Assembly: GCA_944990035.1 (NCBI GenBank)
Contig: CALYLX010000138.1
Coordinates: 186,001 to 250,000 of the forward strand
Direction of reading: 5' to 3'
Source of the DNA: Clitopilus passeckerianus
Taxonomy: Eukaryota > Basidiomycota > Agaricomycetes > Agaricales > Entolomataceae
Length of the DNA: 64,000 nt
Under the pieces are notes generated by a model. The model was not told where the DNA came from, ran no database searches, and saw nothing but the letters and a program-made list of their open reading frames with translations. Below are positions 35,660 through 48,523 of this stretch, one piece after another; within the stretch, counting starts at the first letter, position 1; every line of letters starts with the position of its first letter. A program made the translations under genes and the position numbers.

Positions 35660-38600
35660 ATGAAGCGCTTCACATGGGTTCTGCTCACGGCTCTGCTGAG
35701 TGCTATCCACACTCAGGCAGAAGTCCCTCTTTCTAGCATCAAGCGAGTGACAACGCTCCCGACCGTCTCCAACAAGTTCATCGTTGAACTTGACAGTCTT
35801 TCAGATATCCCAAGCAAGCGGGACCTTTCAGTGAGTGGATAAACCTATGCCTCGAATGACAGCTTGACTGAATCACTTTCAGCCCCATTCCCACTTGTAC
35901 GAATCACTGAAGAAGCGCGATGTCGGTTTTGAAGTAACGAAGGAATACAATGCTGCCGGTCTATTTGTCGGAGCTGCACTGACTCTTGCTGTGAGTCTCG
36001 ATGTTCAGCCGGCTTGAATCATGTCTCTAATAACTTTCCCCAGGATGCTAAGGTGCACCTCGTTCAAAGGGTCTCGACGAAGACTTCACGCTTACCGATA
36101 CTATTTACCTAGGACGTCACTGCGCTGCTGAATACTCCCGGAGTAAAAGCTATCCGGCCAGTCAAGAAGCTGGCGCGGCCTGCGTAAGTCCATTTTGAAG
36201 TAGCCATTCATACAAACACTCACACCTTCTCAGACCCGTCAAGAAGGTCGTAGTCAAGGATCGCAATGACCCTGCTGTACCACCAGACACCCAGTCCACA
36301 CATATCCTCACAGTGCGTGTGAAATACTTTGATCCCTTGCACCCAACTTAATCCATACCACAGGGCGTAGATAAATTACATGCACAGGGCATCATCGGAA
36401 AGGGCATCAAGATTGGAATGTGGGTAGCACGTCTCCACGCAGCTTGCAGTACACTGAACATACACCGAACATGTCAACAGTATTGATACAGGTTTGCATC
36501 ATTCAGCGATGGTTTCGTGTGAAACTTGCTCAAAGCCTTGTCAGGAATTGATTACACCCACCCTGCCCTTGGAAATGGCTTTGGACCTGGGCACAAAGTC
36601 ATTGGAGGTTACGACTTCGTGGGCGACGATTATACTGGTGAGTTTGCTCTTCCTTCAACCGGACCAGATATTAAAAATACTTGCAGGCGACAACGACCCT
36701 GTCCCCGATCCTGATCCATTGGACCAATGCGAGGGTCACGGAACCCATGTTGCTGTATGTCTGTCTTCAGCATCCACAGTGACACTTGCTCACTGGACGA
36801 CGAACATTAGGGTATTATCGGTGCCGATCCCGGAAATCCATTTGACATAAGTGGTGTCGCATATGGAGCCTCTATCTCTGCATACCGAGTTTTTGGTTGT
36901 GCAGGGCAAGTCACTGATGATGGCGAGACCTCTTCACTTCGTCCTAAGTTGGCTACTAACAATCCACCCTCTTAGTCATCGTCGAGGCGCTTCTTCGTGG
37001 GGTGAAGGATGGTCAAGATATCCTCACGTTGTCTCTTGGTGGAGCGGATGGATGGACAGAATCGTCCTCATCCGTGGTCGCAAGCAGAATCGCAGCTTCT
37101 GGGAAGATCGTTACGATTGCTGCAGGGAATGATGGTGCCTCAGGATCTTGGTACACATCAAGTCCAGGTAATGGCATCGACGTTATTTCCGTTGCAAGTG
37201 TCGATAAGTCAGTATTTCATCTATCCTGGTGAGCTATGCCTCTGACTTCTTCCATTTAGTACCGCCATCCCGCTCCAGAATGCAACCGTCGGAGGCGTTC
37301 AACATGCGCCTATCACATACTTCAGCACATTCCCATTCCCGATAACACAAACGTTGCCCATCTATGCTACCTCAAACTCTACCACTGTTGTCGACGATGC
37401 ATGCAACCCCCTTCCGGACTCTGTTCCAGATCTCTCGCCTTACCTGGTCTTAGTCCGCCGTGGAACCTGTACCTTCGTAAGCTTCCTGTCTTTCATCATT
37501 AGTTCTCGTTATTCATATCTTTGCAGGTCCAGAAGTTAACAAACATTGTTGCGAAAGGTGCTAAGGTTGCTTTTATCTATGAGTGAGTTTCCAAGCGATA
37601 TGTTTTCCACCCTAAATTTATGGTATCATAGTAATGGGAATGGATTTGCTGGCATTGAGGTTGGCGATTTCACTGCAACATTGATACAAGCCGCCGACGG
37701 AGAGTTTGTAAGTGTGATTCTTTTCCCACCGGGTCGGTTTGATTGACTATACACAAACTTAGTTGGCCTCACAATTCGCTGCTGGTGTCCCTGTCACTAT
37801 CACCTTCCCCCAGACCGGAGCTTCAACGAACTTCCCAGATCCCAATGGCGGATTGGTATCATCGTTCACAAGGTAAAGTTGGGAGACTGTACTTAGGGTA
37901 TAAAGAAGCTGACTAGCCCCAAAGTTACGGTCCCTCCAACGACTTCTACTTCAAGCCATCCGTGGCTGCACCTGGTGGCAACATTCTTTCGACTCTACCT
38001 GGGCCGCTCGGTGCATATGGTGTCGAATCCGGAACATCCATGGCCACGCCATTCGTCGCAGGCAGTGCAGCATTGATTCTATCTGTCAAGGGAAATAGCC
38101 CTGCGATAGCCAAATCAATCCGAAGTCTTTTCGAAAGTACTGCCAAGCAAGTTGCATCGTCAAAAACCGACGGGGACCCACTTCAAACCTTAACACAACA
38201 AGGCGCTGGCCTCATCAACGTCTTCGACGCGTTACAATCAACAACGGTCATTTCTCCTACCCAGTTGATCCTCAATGATACTGCTCATTTCCGTCCTCTG
38301 TAAGTATCTATCTCACTGTTCATTATGTTTCCGACCCTGTACGCTGATATCGACTGCAGCCAGACATTTACTGTCAAGAACACTGGGAAGACAGCAAAGA
38401 CGTATCGCTTGAGTCATGTTGCTGCTGGAACGGCGGTAACAGTGACACCGGGCACTATATCCCCTGCAATTGGGCCTGTGCCGCTTTCCAGCGCAGCCGT
38501 TTCTGTGACCATCCTTCCGAAATCGTTCACTGTTCGTCCTGGGGGCAGCCAGACAGTGACTGCCGTCTTCAACCTTCCCTCTGGCGATGCATCGACATTC

Positions 38601-39257
38601 CCAGTATACTCAGGCTTTATCCAGCTCGCCGGTGCTTCTGCAAGCGATTCTTACCATGTCAGTTACCTTGGCTTGGGTGCGGCGCTGAAGAACAAGGCAG
38701 TTGTCGACAACACGGACACATTCTTCGGCATCCCCACCCCCGCTGTTCTCACCGCTACCGGTGATGTTCAGGCTGACCCCACCAACTACACATTTGTCGG
38801 TGGAGATTACCCATCACTGGTGTTCCGTCTCGTGTTTGGAACACCCACTTTAAGGATCGATGTTGTGGATCCCAATATCAAGCTTGTGGGTACCTTGAAC
38901 TCCCGTCAAGAGAGGCATGGCAGCCCCATCTTCACATTCCCCAAGAAACACCCAGGCGGGTCCTTTGCCCAGGTGAAGGTCTTGGGCGCACTGAATGAGC
39001 AAAACTGGATCCCGAGGCACAACGAGGTATGTACTTTATTCACCAGCGCCGGCTGAAACTGAAACGAACTCCCTCAGGATCCGGACGCCAGTGGCTACAG
39101 CGTTCTCTCTCTTGAGGCCCCCACATTTGCCAACGGGACCACCATCCCTAATGGGTCCTACAGATTCCTTTTGCGGGCACTCAAAGTAACGGGCAATCCG
39201 GACAGAGAGGAGGACTATGAGAGTTGGCTGGGCCCGATTGTTGGAATCACGGCTTGA
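35660..39257 (+). CDS. secreted subtilisin-like serine protease (S8), with PA insert
   Basis: Start MKRFTWVLLTALLSAIHTQA is a signal peptide. An inhibitor-type propeptide follows (VSNKFIVELDSL, HLYESLKKRDVGFEV). The catalytic triad is visible: Asp in IGIIDTG, spliced to IDYTHPALG; His in CEGHGTHVAGIIGADP; Ser in GVESGTSMATPFVAG. A protease-associated insert (YLVLVRRGTCTFVQKL, GAKVAFIYDNG) lies between His and Ser. The C-terminal ~300 residues form Fn3-like beta domains (TFTVKNTGKTAKTYRL, FTVRPGGSQTVTAVF), ending GPIVGITA. This architecture is that of large basidiomycete S8A proteases used in extracellular protein breakdown. About 15 introns; the one at 36923-36975 has a GC rather than GT donor. 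All catalytic residues are intact. Confidence 0.93.
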
Positions 39258-39784
39258 TGATGTGGGTATTTTGCTGTGGGTATGGGATATCTTGGTGAAT
39301 TATCTGTATTTATTATATTGCAAATGAACACACGAGTACACTTTTTGGAACAGTTGAGGTTTTGATAGAGACACATGATAACTAACGAGACAGCCGTACA
39401 ACACACATTGCTACACAACTAAACATTGAGTGATAGATGCTAGAATGATGAGACAGAAAAGGAGAGATAGACGACAGCAATTGATATAAAACACAAAAGG
39501 AAGGAAAGGATGGCAAGACGAGTTTCGGAGCCAACACATTCTTGACATTCAGACCTTGAGAAGAAGAATTTATATACCAGATGATGACACTAAAACACAA
39601 TGCAAGAGGGAAAAGTAAATAACAATCCAAACAAAAATATGTACAATGAAGTGTAAAAGTGATGAATAATTACGATGATGGTGGGCGACGGATGGATGCC
39701 ATATGTACAAATGATTAGCCAAACGACTGAATCCAACGTCCACGAGACAGCGTATATACACCAATTGTGCTTGATGCAGAGCAA
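39258..39784. other. convergent 3' region, subtilisin / CCR4
   Basis: AT-rich spacer between two gene 3' ends, with no coding potential. It holds the termination regions of both genes. Confidence 0.45.
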
Positions 39785-42210
39785 TCAGGACGTTGCAGGT
39801 GGTCGAGGTGGTTTGACACGGAACTCGCTCATCATGCAAATGTGACTGCACAAAACCTGTCAGTAAATGCAACCCACGAACAAATATAACGAAAAACACT
39901 CACTCCGAAGGGAAGTGGGCGTTCGGGAACCCGACCACTTTATCCAGATACTTCGGATCCACACCCTCTAGCACCGCATTGCAAGCCAAATTCGCAGTCG
40001 AATACCAGATGTAATCGATGACACCTTTGTAACCAGGCGTGAAATTCGTCAACGGTGGCTCGCCAACACCCGGAGCAGCATACGCGCTCTTCAACCCCAG
40101 CTTGTGCCGCAGACCCTCCGAGGTATACCTTCCATACGTATGGCCCAGGAAATCTGGATGATCAGGCGGAAGTGTTCCGTTTGACACAAAGTTGTACAAG
40201 CCGGAACCCGGCACGGAGTTGAAGTCACCACAGATGATCGTTGGGATCCTCGTTCCGTCTGAGTATATTGGTGGAGGTCGTGTGAGGCCGCGGGGTTGGG
40301 ATTGACCATTGACTTCTGTCGAATCTCCTCCTTCCTTCGCTGGCCCATCTTCTTTTGAAGCTCCGGCGCGTGTGTTGGCTGGCGAAGGCGGCGCAGGGGG
40401 AGGGTAGCGAGAGAAATCAGCTGCCATCTTGTCCACCTCATCCAGCAAAAGCGCTGCCTGAACTAACTTGACGTCGCAGAATTTGGGGTCCCAATGGATG
40501 TGCGCGTTTGCAAGAACGAAGCGCGTCCCGGTTTCTTTGTTTTCAAGCAGACACACGACGGCAATATGATCTTTGCCGAGGACACGATTAAACATATCGT
40601 CCGTCTTCTTGAAGTCTTGCCGCTGCATCGCGACCGCGCTGAACTCGATGAGATGTTGCTCTACGAGATTGTACCTGGGATTACAAGTCAATTAAAAGGA
40701 AAAGTTTGGACAGAAATGCGACTTACTTGGAGGACTTGTAGAAGATAGCACACCCGTCTACTTGTCTCCTTTCCGTCTCGTTCATTGTCTTGGCACGCGA
40801 CTTGGGGTAGTAAACACCATCGTAATCGCGTTCTTTGAGGTTGGGGATGAGGTAATCCTCATAGTTCGCGGTATCAACCTCTTGCAAGCACATGAAATCC
40901 GTATTCCGCTGCACCAACTCCGTCAAAATCAAATCCCGACGGTACTCCCAGTTCAACGCCCACGACGGCGTGTAGCCGTATAACCTCTCCGTTGCATATT
41001 TTGCGCAGAGAATGTTGTAACATGACACTGTGACTGTTTCTGTGTATGGGTCGGCTCGCATTGTGTCCAGGTCGGCCGGTAGTACGAGAGAATTAATCCG
41101 GCGATCCGGAGGTGGTGTTGGCGGTGTTGACGTATCGCGTAGGTGGACAATGAGAGCTGGTGTTCCGTCCCGTTGTACAATTGCCTTGAGCTGCGGATCC
41201 AGTGGGTTGCCTTCTACCCCTAATGTCTGCAGCTGGTGGAGATTACCAAACTCGGCAGGAAGCGTGACGATATGATTATCGAAAAGGTATAGCTCTTTTA
41301 GTGACACGAGCATCCCGATTGACGGAGTTAGGTTCACAATGAGATTCCCTGATAAATCCAATACTTCCAGATGTCGGAGCTTTGCGATTTCCGGGGGAAC
41401 ATATTGCAGACCGTTATGGTTTAGGTAGAGGTTTATGAGAAACGTGAAGGAAAATAGGCCCGACTTTGATGGTAGGTTCTTGATACCGACTCCACCCATG
41501 TCTAGGGAATTCCAGGTATTCTCTGGGGGTTTAATTGAGGTTGGCCGGGGTGCTTCAGCTACTGGCGCGACGGTTGAGGATGGGTGGTTCATTGCGGCGG
41601 AGGTTGCTGGAGATGATTCCGATGCGTCGGAGGAGTCTGATTCTTTACCGGAGCCATTTGTCTCTGGGAGAGGGTGTTTGACGAGATTTGGGTTTGTGAT
41701 GGGGATTGCGGATTTTGCGACCGTTCGTGAAGCCATTGCACTTGCGCGCGCTCGGTGATGAGTAGCGCGTGAGGAGCGAATCATCTGAATAGATGAAACG
41801 AAGAGATTAACGTGCTGAAAGGATACTTAACCTAGCCGACGCACTTCACATTTCAAAAGCTGCTGTTGCCAATGAGGAGATATTATTTGACTGCCAACGC
41901 TTGCTGGCGACCCTTGAGAGAACGACTGCTGTTGATGTGAATGACCGTTTGGAGGTGAAGGATAGTGAGATAAAGAGTTATGGTGCTGGTGCTGGTGCAA
42001 TGGCATTCCGGGATGAGGATGGTGAGGATGATGTTGCATTGGATTCATCGTTCCATTCGTGTACATAGCATAGCCCGGCGACGGCTGTGGTGGCCCCGCC
42101 GTGTGTTGCGAACCCGGTGGCCCTAGTTGTGGAATATGGGGCCTTGGCCACGCAGACTGGTCTTGATGATTGGCCAATTTAATGGCTGGCGATTGCTGCG
42201 GGTAATACAT
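39785..42210 (-). CDS. CCR4: CCR4 deadenylase (CCR4-NOT complex)
   Basis: Catalytic mRNA deadenylase that shortens poly(A) tails in the cytoplasm. ATG 42210 (MYYPQQSPAIKLANHQDQ) opens a Pro/His/Gln-rich N terminus spliced (KCE-MIRSSR) to the leucine-rich-repeat region: LYLNHNGLQYVPPEIAKLRH, LEVLDLSGNLIVNLTPSIGM, LKELYLFDNHIVTLPAEFGN and LQTLGVEGNPLD. This binds NOT1. The EEP nuclease domain follows: VTVSCYNILCAKYAT, FMCLQEVD (catalytic Glu), ANAHIHWDP, TIICGDFNSVPGS (Asp/Asn), GVIDYIWYS, and PSDHICMMSEF with the final His across the last intron. Stop TGA at 39785-39787, total about 750 residues. The frame is open upstream of 42210 without resembling CCR4, so I did not extend it. Confidence 0.95.
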
Positions 42211-42647
42211 CGCATCAACGGTACCAGATGCTTTGAGCCGCCGGGGGCTATTGAGGAAACAAGGACAAGATGGAATCGAATGTCTCGACGTTGTGATGGA
42301 CGATGAGCTCGTACTCAGTGATGACCGCGACGACGTTGACTCCAACAAGCACAATGGCGGCGTTCGTATGTGAGAATTGATTACTAATAGCCTTTGCACG
42401 TGATATATCCGGTATCCGACACCACTTTCGGTCTGCAAATCCGAGCTCATTGTTGTTGTCGATCTTATTTTCACGTTTGACTCTGAGTAAAAGACTACAA
42501 AAGCGGCCAAGTGAGGCGGTTTCATGAAACTTTGCGGCCGTTTACCGTTGTTATCAGTGGACATATTTGTGGATCGTTTGCGGTGATATTATCGTACCAT
42601 ATAATGATCAGCGATTTGATAGTCCTCAGTTTCTCATTTGTACCACC
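42211..42647. promoter_or_regulatory. divergent promoter, CCR4 and MVD1
   Basis: 437-base head-to-head spacer that should contain both promoters. The part nearest CCR4 is open in the CCR4 frame but is taken as leader. Confidence 0.4.
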
Positions 42648-43974
42648 ATGTCTGCCCTCTTCCAAGCAACTGCTTCTGCTCCGGTTAACATTGCCTGCAT
42701 AAAGTTAGTCACTGACACCGATGCTGATGACTATTGAACTGACGACGAGCTAGATACTGGGGCAAACGCGACACGAAGCTCATCTTGCCCACCAACTCGT
42801 CTCTGTCTGTTACTCTTGATCAGGATCACCTGAGATCTACCACCACTTCACGAGCGGACCCATCGTTCACCAAGGACAGGCTCTGGCTGAATGGCAAGGA
42901 AGAGGAGATCAAGGAAGGCGGCCGTATGTCCACATGTATCGCTGAAATGAAGCGTCTCCGAAAACAAACGGTCGAAGACAAGAACGCCGACGAGCCCAAG
43001 GTATGTCTTCCCATCTGTACCAACATCATATACTAAATCTCGTCCAGCTCTCAACTTTGTTCGTGCACATCGCGTCTTACAACAACTTCCCGACGGCCGC
43101 TGGTCTGGCTTCATCCGCATCCGGATTCGCCGCACTCGTAGCTTCCCTTGCACAGCTCTACAAACTCCCCGTCTCCCCATCCACCCTCTCCCTCATCGCA
43201 AGGCAAGGCTCAGGCTCCGCATGTCGATCTCTCTACGGAGGCTTCGTCGCCTGGGAGCAAGGCACCTCTCCCACTGGCGAGGACTCGCTTGCGATCGAAG
43301 TCGCGCCCCAATCTCATTGGCCGGAAATGCATGCACTTATCTGCGTAGTCAACGATGCCAAGAAGGGCACCTCATCCACCAGCGGTATGCAACGCACCGT
43401 CGAGACCTCCGCCCTCCTCCAACACCGCATCAAGCACATCGTTCCCCAACGTATGAAGGACATCTCGAAAGCCATCCTCGAGAAGGATTTCGACACCTTC
43501 GCAGCTATCACCATGGCCGACTCTAACCAGTTCCACGCCGTCGCGCTCGACACCGAGCCTCCGATCTTCTACATGAACGATGTCAGCCGAGCTATCATCG
43601 CGCTTATCGTCGAGTACAATCGTGTCAGCGTGGAAGCCGGAAAAGGACGCAAGGCAGCGTATACCTACGATGCTGGACCAAATGCCGTCATCTACACTCT
43701 CAAGGAGAACGTGAAAGAGATCGTCGAGCTCGTTCTCAAGTACTTCCCTCAGAAGGAAGGCTCGTTCAAGGACGTCGAGGGCCTCTTCCCTGGTGTTGAT
43801 ATCGCACAAGTTGGCGGATCCGTTGTCGCGGGCTTTAACGAGGCCGTGGCGAAGCAGTTTGAGGTTGGCGCTGTTAAGGGATTGATCCACACCAAGGTTG
43901 GTGATGGACCGAGGGCTTTGGGTGCTGAGGAGTCGTTGTTGGGTGTGGATGGTCTGCCCAAGACGGTCGCCTAG
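42648..43974 (+). CDS. MVD1: mevalonate diphosphate decarboxylase
   Basis: ATP-dependent decarboxylation of mevalonate diphosphate to isopentenyl diphosphate, supplying ergosterol and other isoprenoids. Three exons: [19 protein letters not shown] joins [20 protein letters not shown], then a further exon to TAG 43972-43974. Seen: the N-terminal [14 protein letters not shown] signature, [19 protein letters not shown] (substrate/ATP loop), a [17 protein letters not shown] segment, [18 protein letters not shown] and the late [12 protein letters not shown] with the catalytic Asp. About 395 residues, normal for the family, with every motif intact. The long frame on the opposite strand (43372-44049) is a shadow. 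Confidence 0.97.
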
Positions 43975-44467
43975 AGGATGGTGATACCCAACGAGCGGAA
44001 AGGAAGTAGCAATTATATTGGATGCCGTAATCTCTCTTGCATATCTCATTGGATTTCATAGAAGGAATATAATCTAACCGATCTCTGATTATGATTTCAA
44101 TCAGGCGACAGGCCTATCTTCCCCGTCAATTGTGATCTCGAAGACGTCGAGCATCTTTCTGGATACGCTGCGGATAGCTCCCGATATTGCTCCGTTTCCT
44201 TTTGTGACCAGCTTCACACCTGTTCGAGATCTCACGAAGTGTACACTCGCCAACGGTCTCCGCGGCTAGTATTCAATTAACTTCGAAGAAAACCCTTGGC
44301 ACGGTGATGTCGAGGCGCACAGCATCTCATTGATACCGGTGACTTCATACCGTCCTACGCTCGGTTTCTTGACAGCTCGAGCAACATGTGTGGATATGTT
44401 GTAGAAGATAAAAGGCAGCCCTTATGCTTGCAGATAGGGCAGGTCCCTCGAGACTTCAGTTCCTTCG
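43975..44467. other. intergenic, MVD1 3' flank
   Basis: No gene recognised. It separates MVD1 from the glucanase gene on the same strand and should hold the latter's promoter. Confidence 0.4.
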
Positions 44468-45702
44468 ATGTTCTGTCGAGCTTCTTCTCTCTTCCTGTCT
44501 TTGCTGTTCCTCTCACCGACGACGGCTTTGGGCCAGATATTCAATTCATCTGCTAAAACTGGTCTCGCATGGCCAAATAGGAATTCATTGAGCATCGACC
44601 AGTTTGCGATTACCGGGAGAGTAGGCTGGTTGGTTCTCTATCGTATTCAACTCGCAAACTCGGGCTCAACCGGATTCATTCATCTCCTTGCTTTTTGTTT
44701 TGATTTAGGTACTACACTTGGAGTCCCGACCCAGTCACCACAGATATGGAATATGTCCCAATGCTCTGGGGGTCAAAGTCCGTTGCTGAGTTCTCCAGGA
44801 CTATCAACAAGACGATACGGAATTATAACGTCAAATCCGTCTTGGCTATGAACGAGTTCGTTCGATCTCATATATATTCAGTCCGCTCCTTGTCAGCTCA
44901 CCTGTGGTTTATCAAATCCGTGTAGGCCTCAACAAGACGACCAAGCGAACATTTCTCCAGCTGATGCCGTGAACCTGTGGATACAGTATATCGAACCCTT
45001 GAAAGCCCAGGGCATCAGGTTAGGAAGTCCCGCTCCGTCAAACGCAGCTTCAGGGCAGAAATGGCTGCAGGATTTCTTCACCTTATGCGCCGGACAATGT
45101 TCAGTTGACTTCATCGCTTTGCGTAAGTCTCCCCCAGCTTCATAAATATTCTACTTCCCACTGAACTAAGTTTCTTGTAGACTTCTACGGCGTCGACGCT
45201 GATGCATTCATCAAATATGTCAAAGGCTTCCACGATGCGTTCCAGAAGCCCCTATGGGTTACAGAGTTTGCTTGTCAGAATTATTATAACACCTCATTGC
45301 AGTGCAGCTACGATGATGTTGTGACATTCATGAACAAATCCCAGGCGTTCTTGGAAGGCGCCTCTTATGTGGAGAGGTATTCGTGGTTTGGTGCCGCGAC
45401 GGATTTGCATGGGGTTAATCAGGTAGGAAATTCCTTCAAGTTTGCAATATTCCGAAGAGAAATTCTGATACGTTCTCCAGGACAATGCCCTTTTGGATAC
45501 TCATGGACGCCTGAACGACCTTGGCAAGAAATATATCAACTGTTCAGAACCTTGTCCCGTCCCAGAATATTTTATTCCACATAAGACTCCAAAGGGGGAT
45601 GAGGATAACGGAGTTTCTGCCTTGTCAGCACTCTCGACACTGTACCTACTTCTGCTCGCAGCCATGATACCTCTAGTAGTTTCCGTCGCTTCTTCGGCCT
45701 AG
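44468..45702 (+). CDS. asl1-like glycosyl hydrolase (GH128 type), copy 1
   Basis: Secreted enzyme of the asl1-like family, which hydrolyses beta-1,3-glucan and probably remodels the cell wall. Seen: signal peptide MFCRASSLFLSLLFLSPTTA, then KTGLAWPN, WYYTWSPDPV, YVPMLWGSKSV, VLAMNEPQQDDQANISP (first catalytic Glu), GIRLGSPAPS, WLQDFFTLCAGQCSVDFIAL, HFYGV, PLWVTEFACQ (second Glu) and YSWFGA. The end (ALSALSTLYLLLLAAMIPLV) is hydrophobic after a small-residue region, like a GPI-anchor signal. Five or so introns, all in phase; stop at 45702. It is strongly related to the gene at 50584-51790, which faces it across the CCCH pair. Confidence 0.92.
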
Positions 45703-45888
45703 TCGCTGGTAGACTAGCGGGCATTGATACAACCCTGAAAGAACATTGACCGGCGATCATCGTTGTTCAGCATTGCCGTAACTCGCGAAATGAATTGTCT
45801 CGGGCTTTTCAATGAAGAGGAATGGGTCTGCCGAGCAACAGCCAGCGTGTCCACTAACCTCGAGAACGCTGGCATTTTGGGGGGCAGT

Positions 45889-47653
45889 ATGACGAACACC
45901 AGTAATCAAGATGCGCCAGGCTCCGTCAAAAGCATGTGAGTTTCTGGGATCATGTCTTATTTCAAGCTCTGCTTATGCATGGACTCGGATAGCGCCACTT
46001 TATTGGTGAAGCTGCAGGGTATGGGCAGACACGCACATCTCGTGGCGAAGACTCACCGAAATGAATAATAGATGAAGTCTCGGAATTAGCTGGAAGAGAA
46101 GCAAATCGTGTTACCAACCTCGAAAGTGACTTAGAAGCCTACAAGCTCTTGTGCGCGGAGTTGAGGCAAGAACGGGATCGTCTTCGGAGTATGCACGGCG
46201 AGACGGTTCAAATTCAAATTCAAGACCAGGAGGAGGGGGAAGTGAAGCCTATACCAGAAATAACGAAGACGCCGGTGTGTATTCTTCTCATATCGAACTA
46301 CTATCTCATTCAATGAAAATCTAGACAGATAACAATCGTGTCGTTGCGGTATTTGACGGCAATGGAACAATATTCCATCAAGAGAATATCCTGAAAGGGA
46401 GAAAAGGAGGCAGAGAAGCAGCGGAAATTCTCCGCAAGAAGATCCTGGAGTTCTTGGAACAGGCTTATGGCTCAATGGACTACAAGCTATGGATCAGAAT
46501 ATTCATTAACAAGTGGGGTATGTTGGATGCATACGAGCAGGATGGAAGTTCCACTGTGACCGGGTCATCGCTAGAGGTGGCTTTCAACAACTTCATCTAC
46601 GGCTTCAATGGGTCGTCGGAATGCGTCCTGATGCTTGACGTAGGCGAGAGTAGGGACGCCGCTATTACCAGAGTTCGAGGTAGCTGGTGTTTGGCCCGCA
46701 ATGAACAATGCTGACGAAGATGCCTTAGCCAATATTGAGGAAGAAATGAGGATTCCACAGACGACAAAAATCATTTTTGGAGGTATTTGCACCCGCATCC
46801 TTTGCAAATTTGTAGGTCCAGTCGTTGACGCATTCCTTCAGGCTGCATAAACGCGACAGTCAAGGACCTCTTGAAGTCGTACATCGCGGCCGGGCAGGGC
46901 GAGAAACTCATAATGTTCTCCACGCATCCCAACGTGACGAAGGAGATTGACTCCCGTGCATACCTGACGTCCTGGAACTCTTCTCACAGGTCCGACTGGG
47001 TTCTGCTGATGAACGCTCGACAGACGACATTGCAGGCGACGAGGACGGCCCACGGCCAATGACTGGTGACCGCCGATTAGAGCGAAGATATGCGCGCTAC
47101 CTTGACCCCGTGAGCAATAAATGGATTATCATTTTCTCCTTACTCACCTCACAACGTTGAACAGCATCCAGAGCGATGTAGGTTTCCGGCTGCAGTGGGG
47201 GGTCAAATTTCTGACAAATTATTGATAGTACGACATGAGCCGTGCCCACAGCTCCACCTTACAGACAAATGCACTCGGAAGAATTGCAAGTATGCCCACG
47301 ACATCAAGTTGTCGTTGCAGTCGCTCCGTGACATGCGAGATGCTTTTAGTGATATCCCCTGCAGATCTGTACAGAAAGGTACGTTGGTATCCAGTGATCT
47401 TCATAAGGCCGAGCCTACACTACCATTAGAAGTCCCCTGCAAGTGGGGAAAGGCATGTTACTATGCTCATTCGTGCCGGCGTGGAATGTCATGTGGATTT
47501 GTGAGGACAGGAGATTGCTGGTTTGGGGGAGGTACGTTCAACGGGGCAAGATGGAAAAGCCGATCTAACTGTTCTATAGGAAAGCGACACAAGGCCTCGC
47601 CCGATGACGATTCACAGTCACCAGTATATGTGTTCCGAAAGTATCAGAAGTAG
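45889..47653 (+). CDS. CCCH zinc-finger protein with NYN-like DUF7923-type domain, copy 1
   Basis: Start MTNTSNQDAPGSVKS; a small exon (IATLLVKLQ) and then DEVSELAGREANRV lead into a coiled coil (ESDLEAYKLLCAELRQERDR). The main domain begins RVVAVFDGNGTIFHQENILK, then GREAAEILRKKILEFL, LWIRIFINKWGMLDAY and TKIIFGGCI. It resembles the fungal DUF7923 family found with CCCH fingers, and the DGNG-type motif recalls NYN/PIN nuclease folds. Two Cys/His fingers follow: CPQLHLTDKCTRKNCKYAH and CKWGKACYYAHSCRRGMSC, then CWFGGGKRHK. Stop TAG 47651-47653. RNA binding is likely from the fingers; nuclease activity is only inference. Exon plan and start context match copy 2. Confidence 0.8.
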
Positions 47654-48523
47654 GTGCCTAAGGCGCCATAGCATTTCATGCAGAGAGCTGTTGAAGAGGA
47701 GGGCAGTCTAGATGCTTTTAATATAATCCCGTTAGAGCATAGCTACCTATTATCCAAGGGTGTTTCAGAGAATGTCTTCATTGTGGGTAGGTGTGCATAG
47801 GTACAGCGCATGGGCCCTGGGCAGGAACGCGGGTTCCGTGGTCACGTCTTTATTACGACGCAACCAAGCCCATCCTAGATAATCACCGTGCTGTGAGCGG
47901 TAAAAACGCCGACCATTTTACCTTGCACAAAGACAGAGATAATCGAGCTCAGGGAAAGAGAGTGGGAAAAAGAACTTGAAGCGTAGTGGTTCCTTCAAGC
48001 CAGAGGTAATGGTCTGATGCGGGTGACCAAGCCAATGACAGGAGGGAGTCGCTCTATTTGTACCTAGATTTCTGCACACTGGGTATATATCTCCAGGGTG
48101 GCCTGAGATGGGCCTCACCCCATGACGTGCCACCAGGCGCTCACCGCACCTAGTAACAGCCAAGATAGGTTCCACCCCTCGACTCAAGCGCATCAAAGTA
48201 GCAGCTGTTCAGCAATGGTCGGCTAGTAAGTTTAAGGCAACCACGCAAAAGCCACAGGCATGAGATCTCCGTTCTCTGGAGTGGCAGATCTCGTAGACGG
48301 TACTTGACTATGCGGTCTTTGGTGACTTTTGCGTGGTACACGGTGGAAGACTGTTAAGCGCCCAGCGTGACATCAAAGAAATGTGACCTTCACAGCATTG
48401 CCTAATGTCACAGAGATAAAGTTGAAGATCCCTCAAGGCGACCACGCGCTCTTTTAGTACGGAGTCCATCCCATTGGCTAGAAGAACCAGCGAAGACGTG
48501 TGCTTCTGGATCTATGAAAGGTT
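47654..48523. other. spacer between CCCH paralogues
   Basis: 870 bases with no recognised gene. Short frames on both strands (for example 47918-48196 minus) show no family features. Confidence 0.4.

Noticed and set aside
42211..42564. N-terminal extension of CCR4
   Set aside because: The frame stays open, but the Ser-rich sequence does not resemble CCR4 and the ATG at 42210 matches the expected Pro/Gln-rich start.
43372..44049. 225-codon minus-strand frame opposite MVD1
   Set aside because: Shadow of a codon-biased, highly conserved gene; no recognisable protein features.
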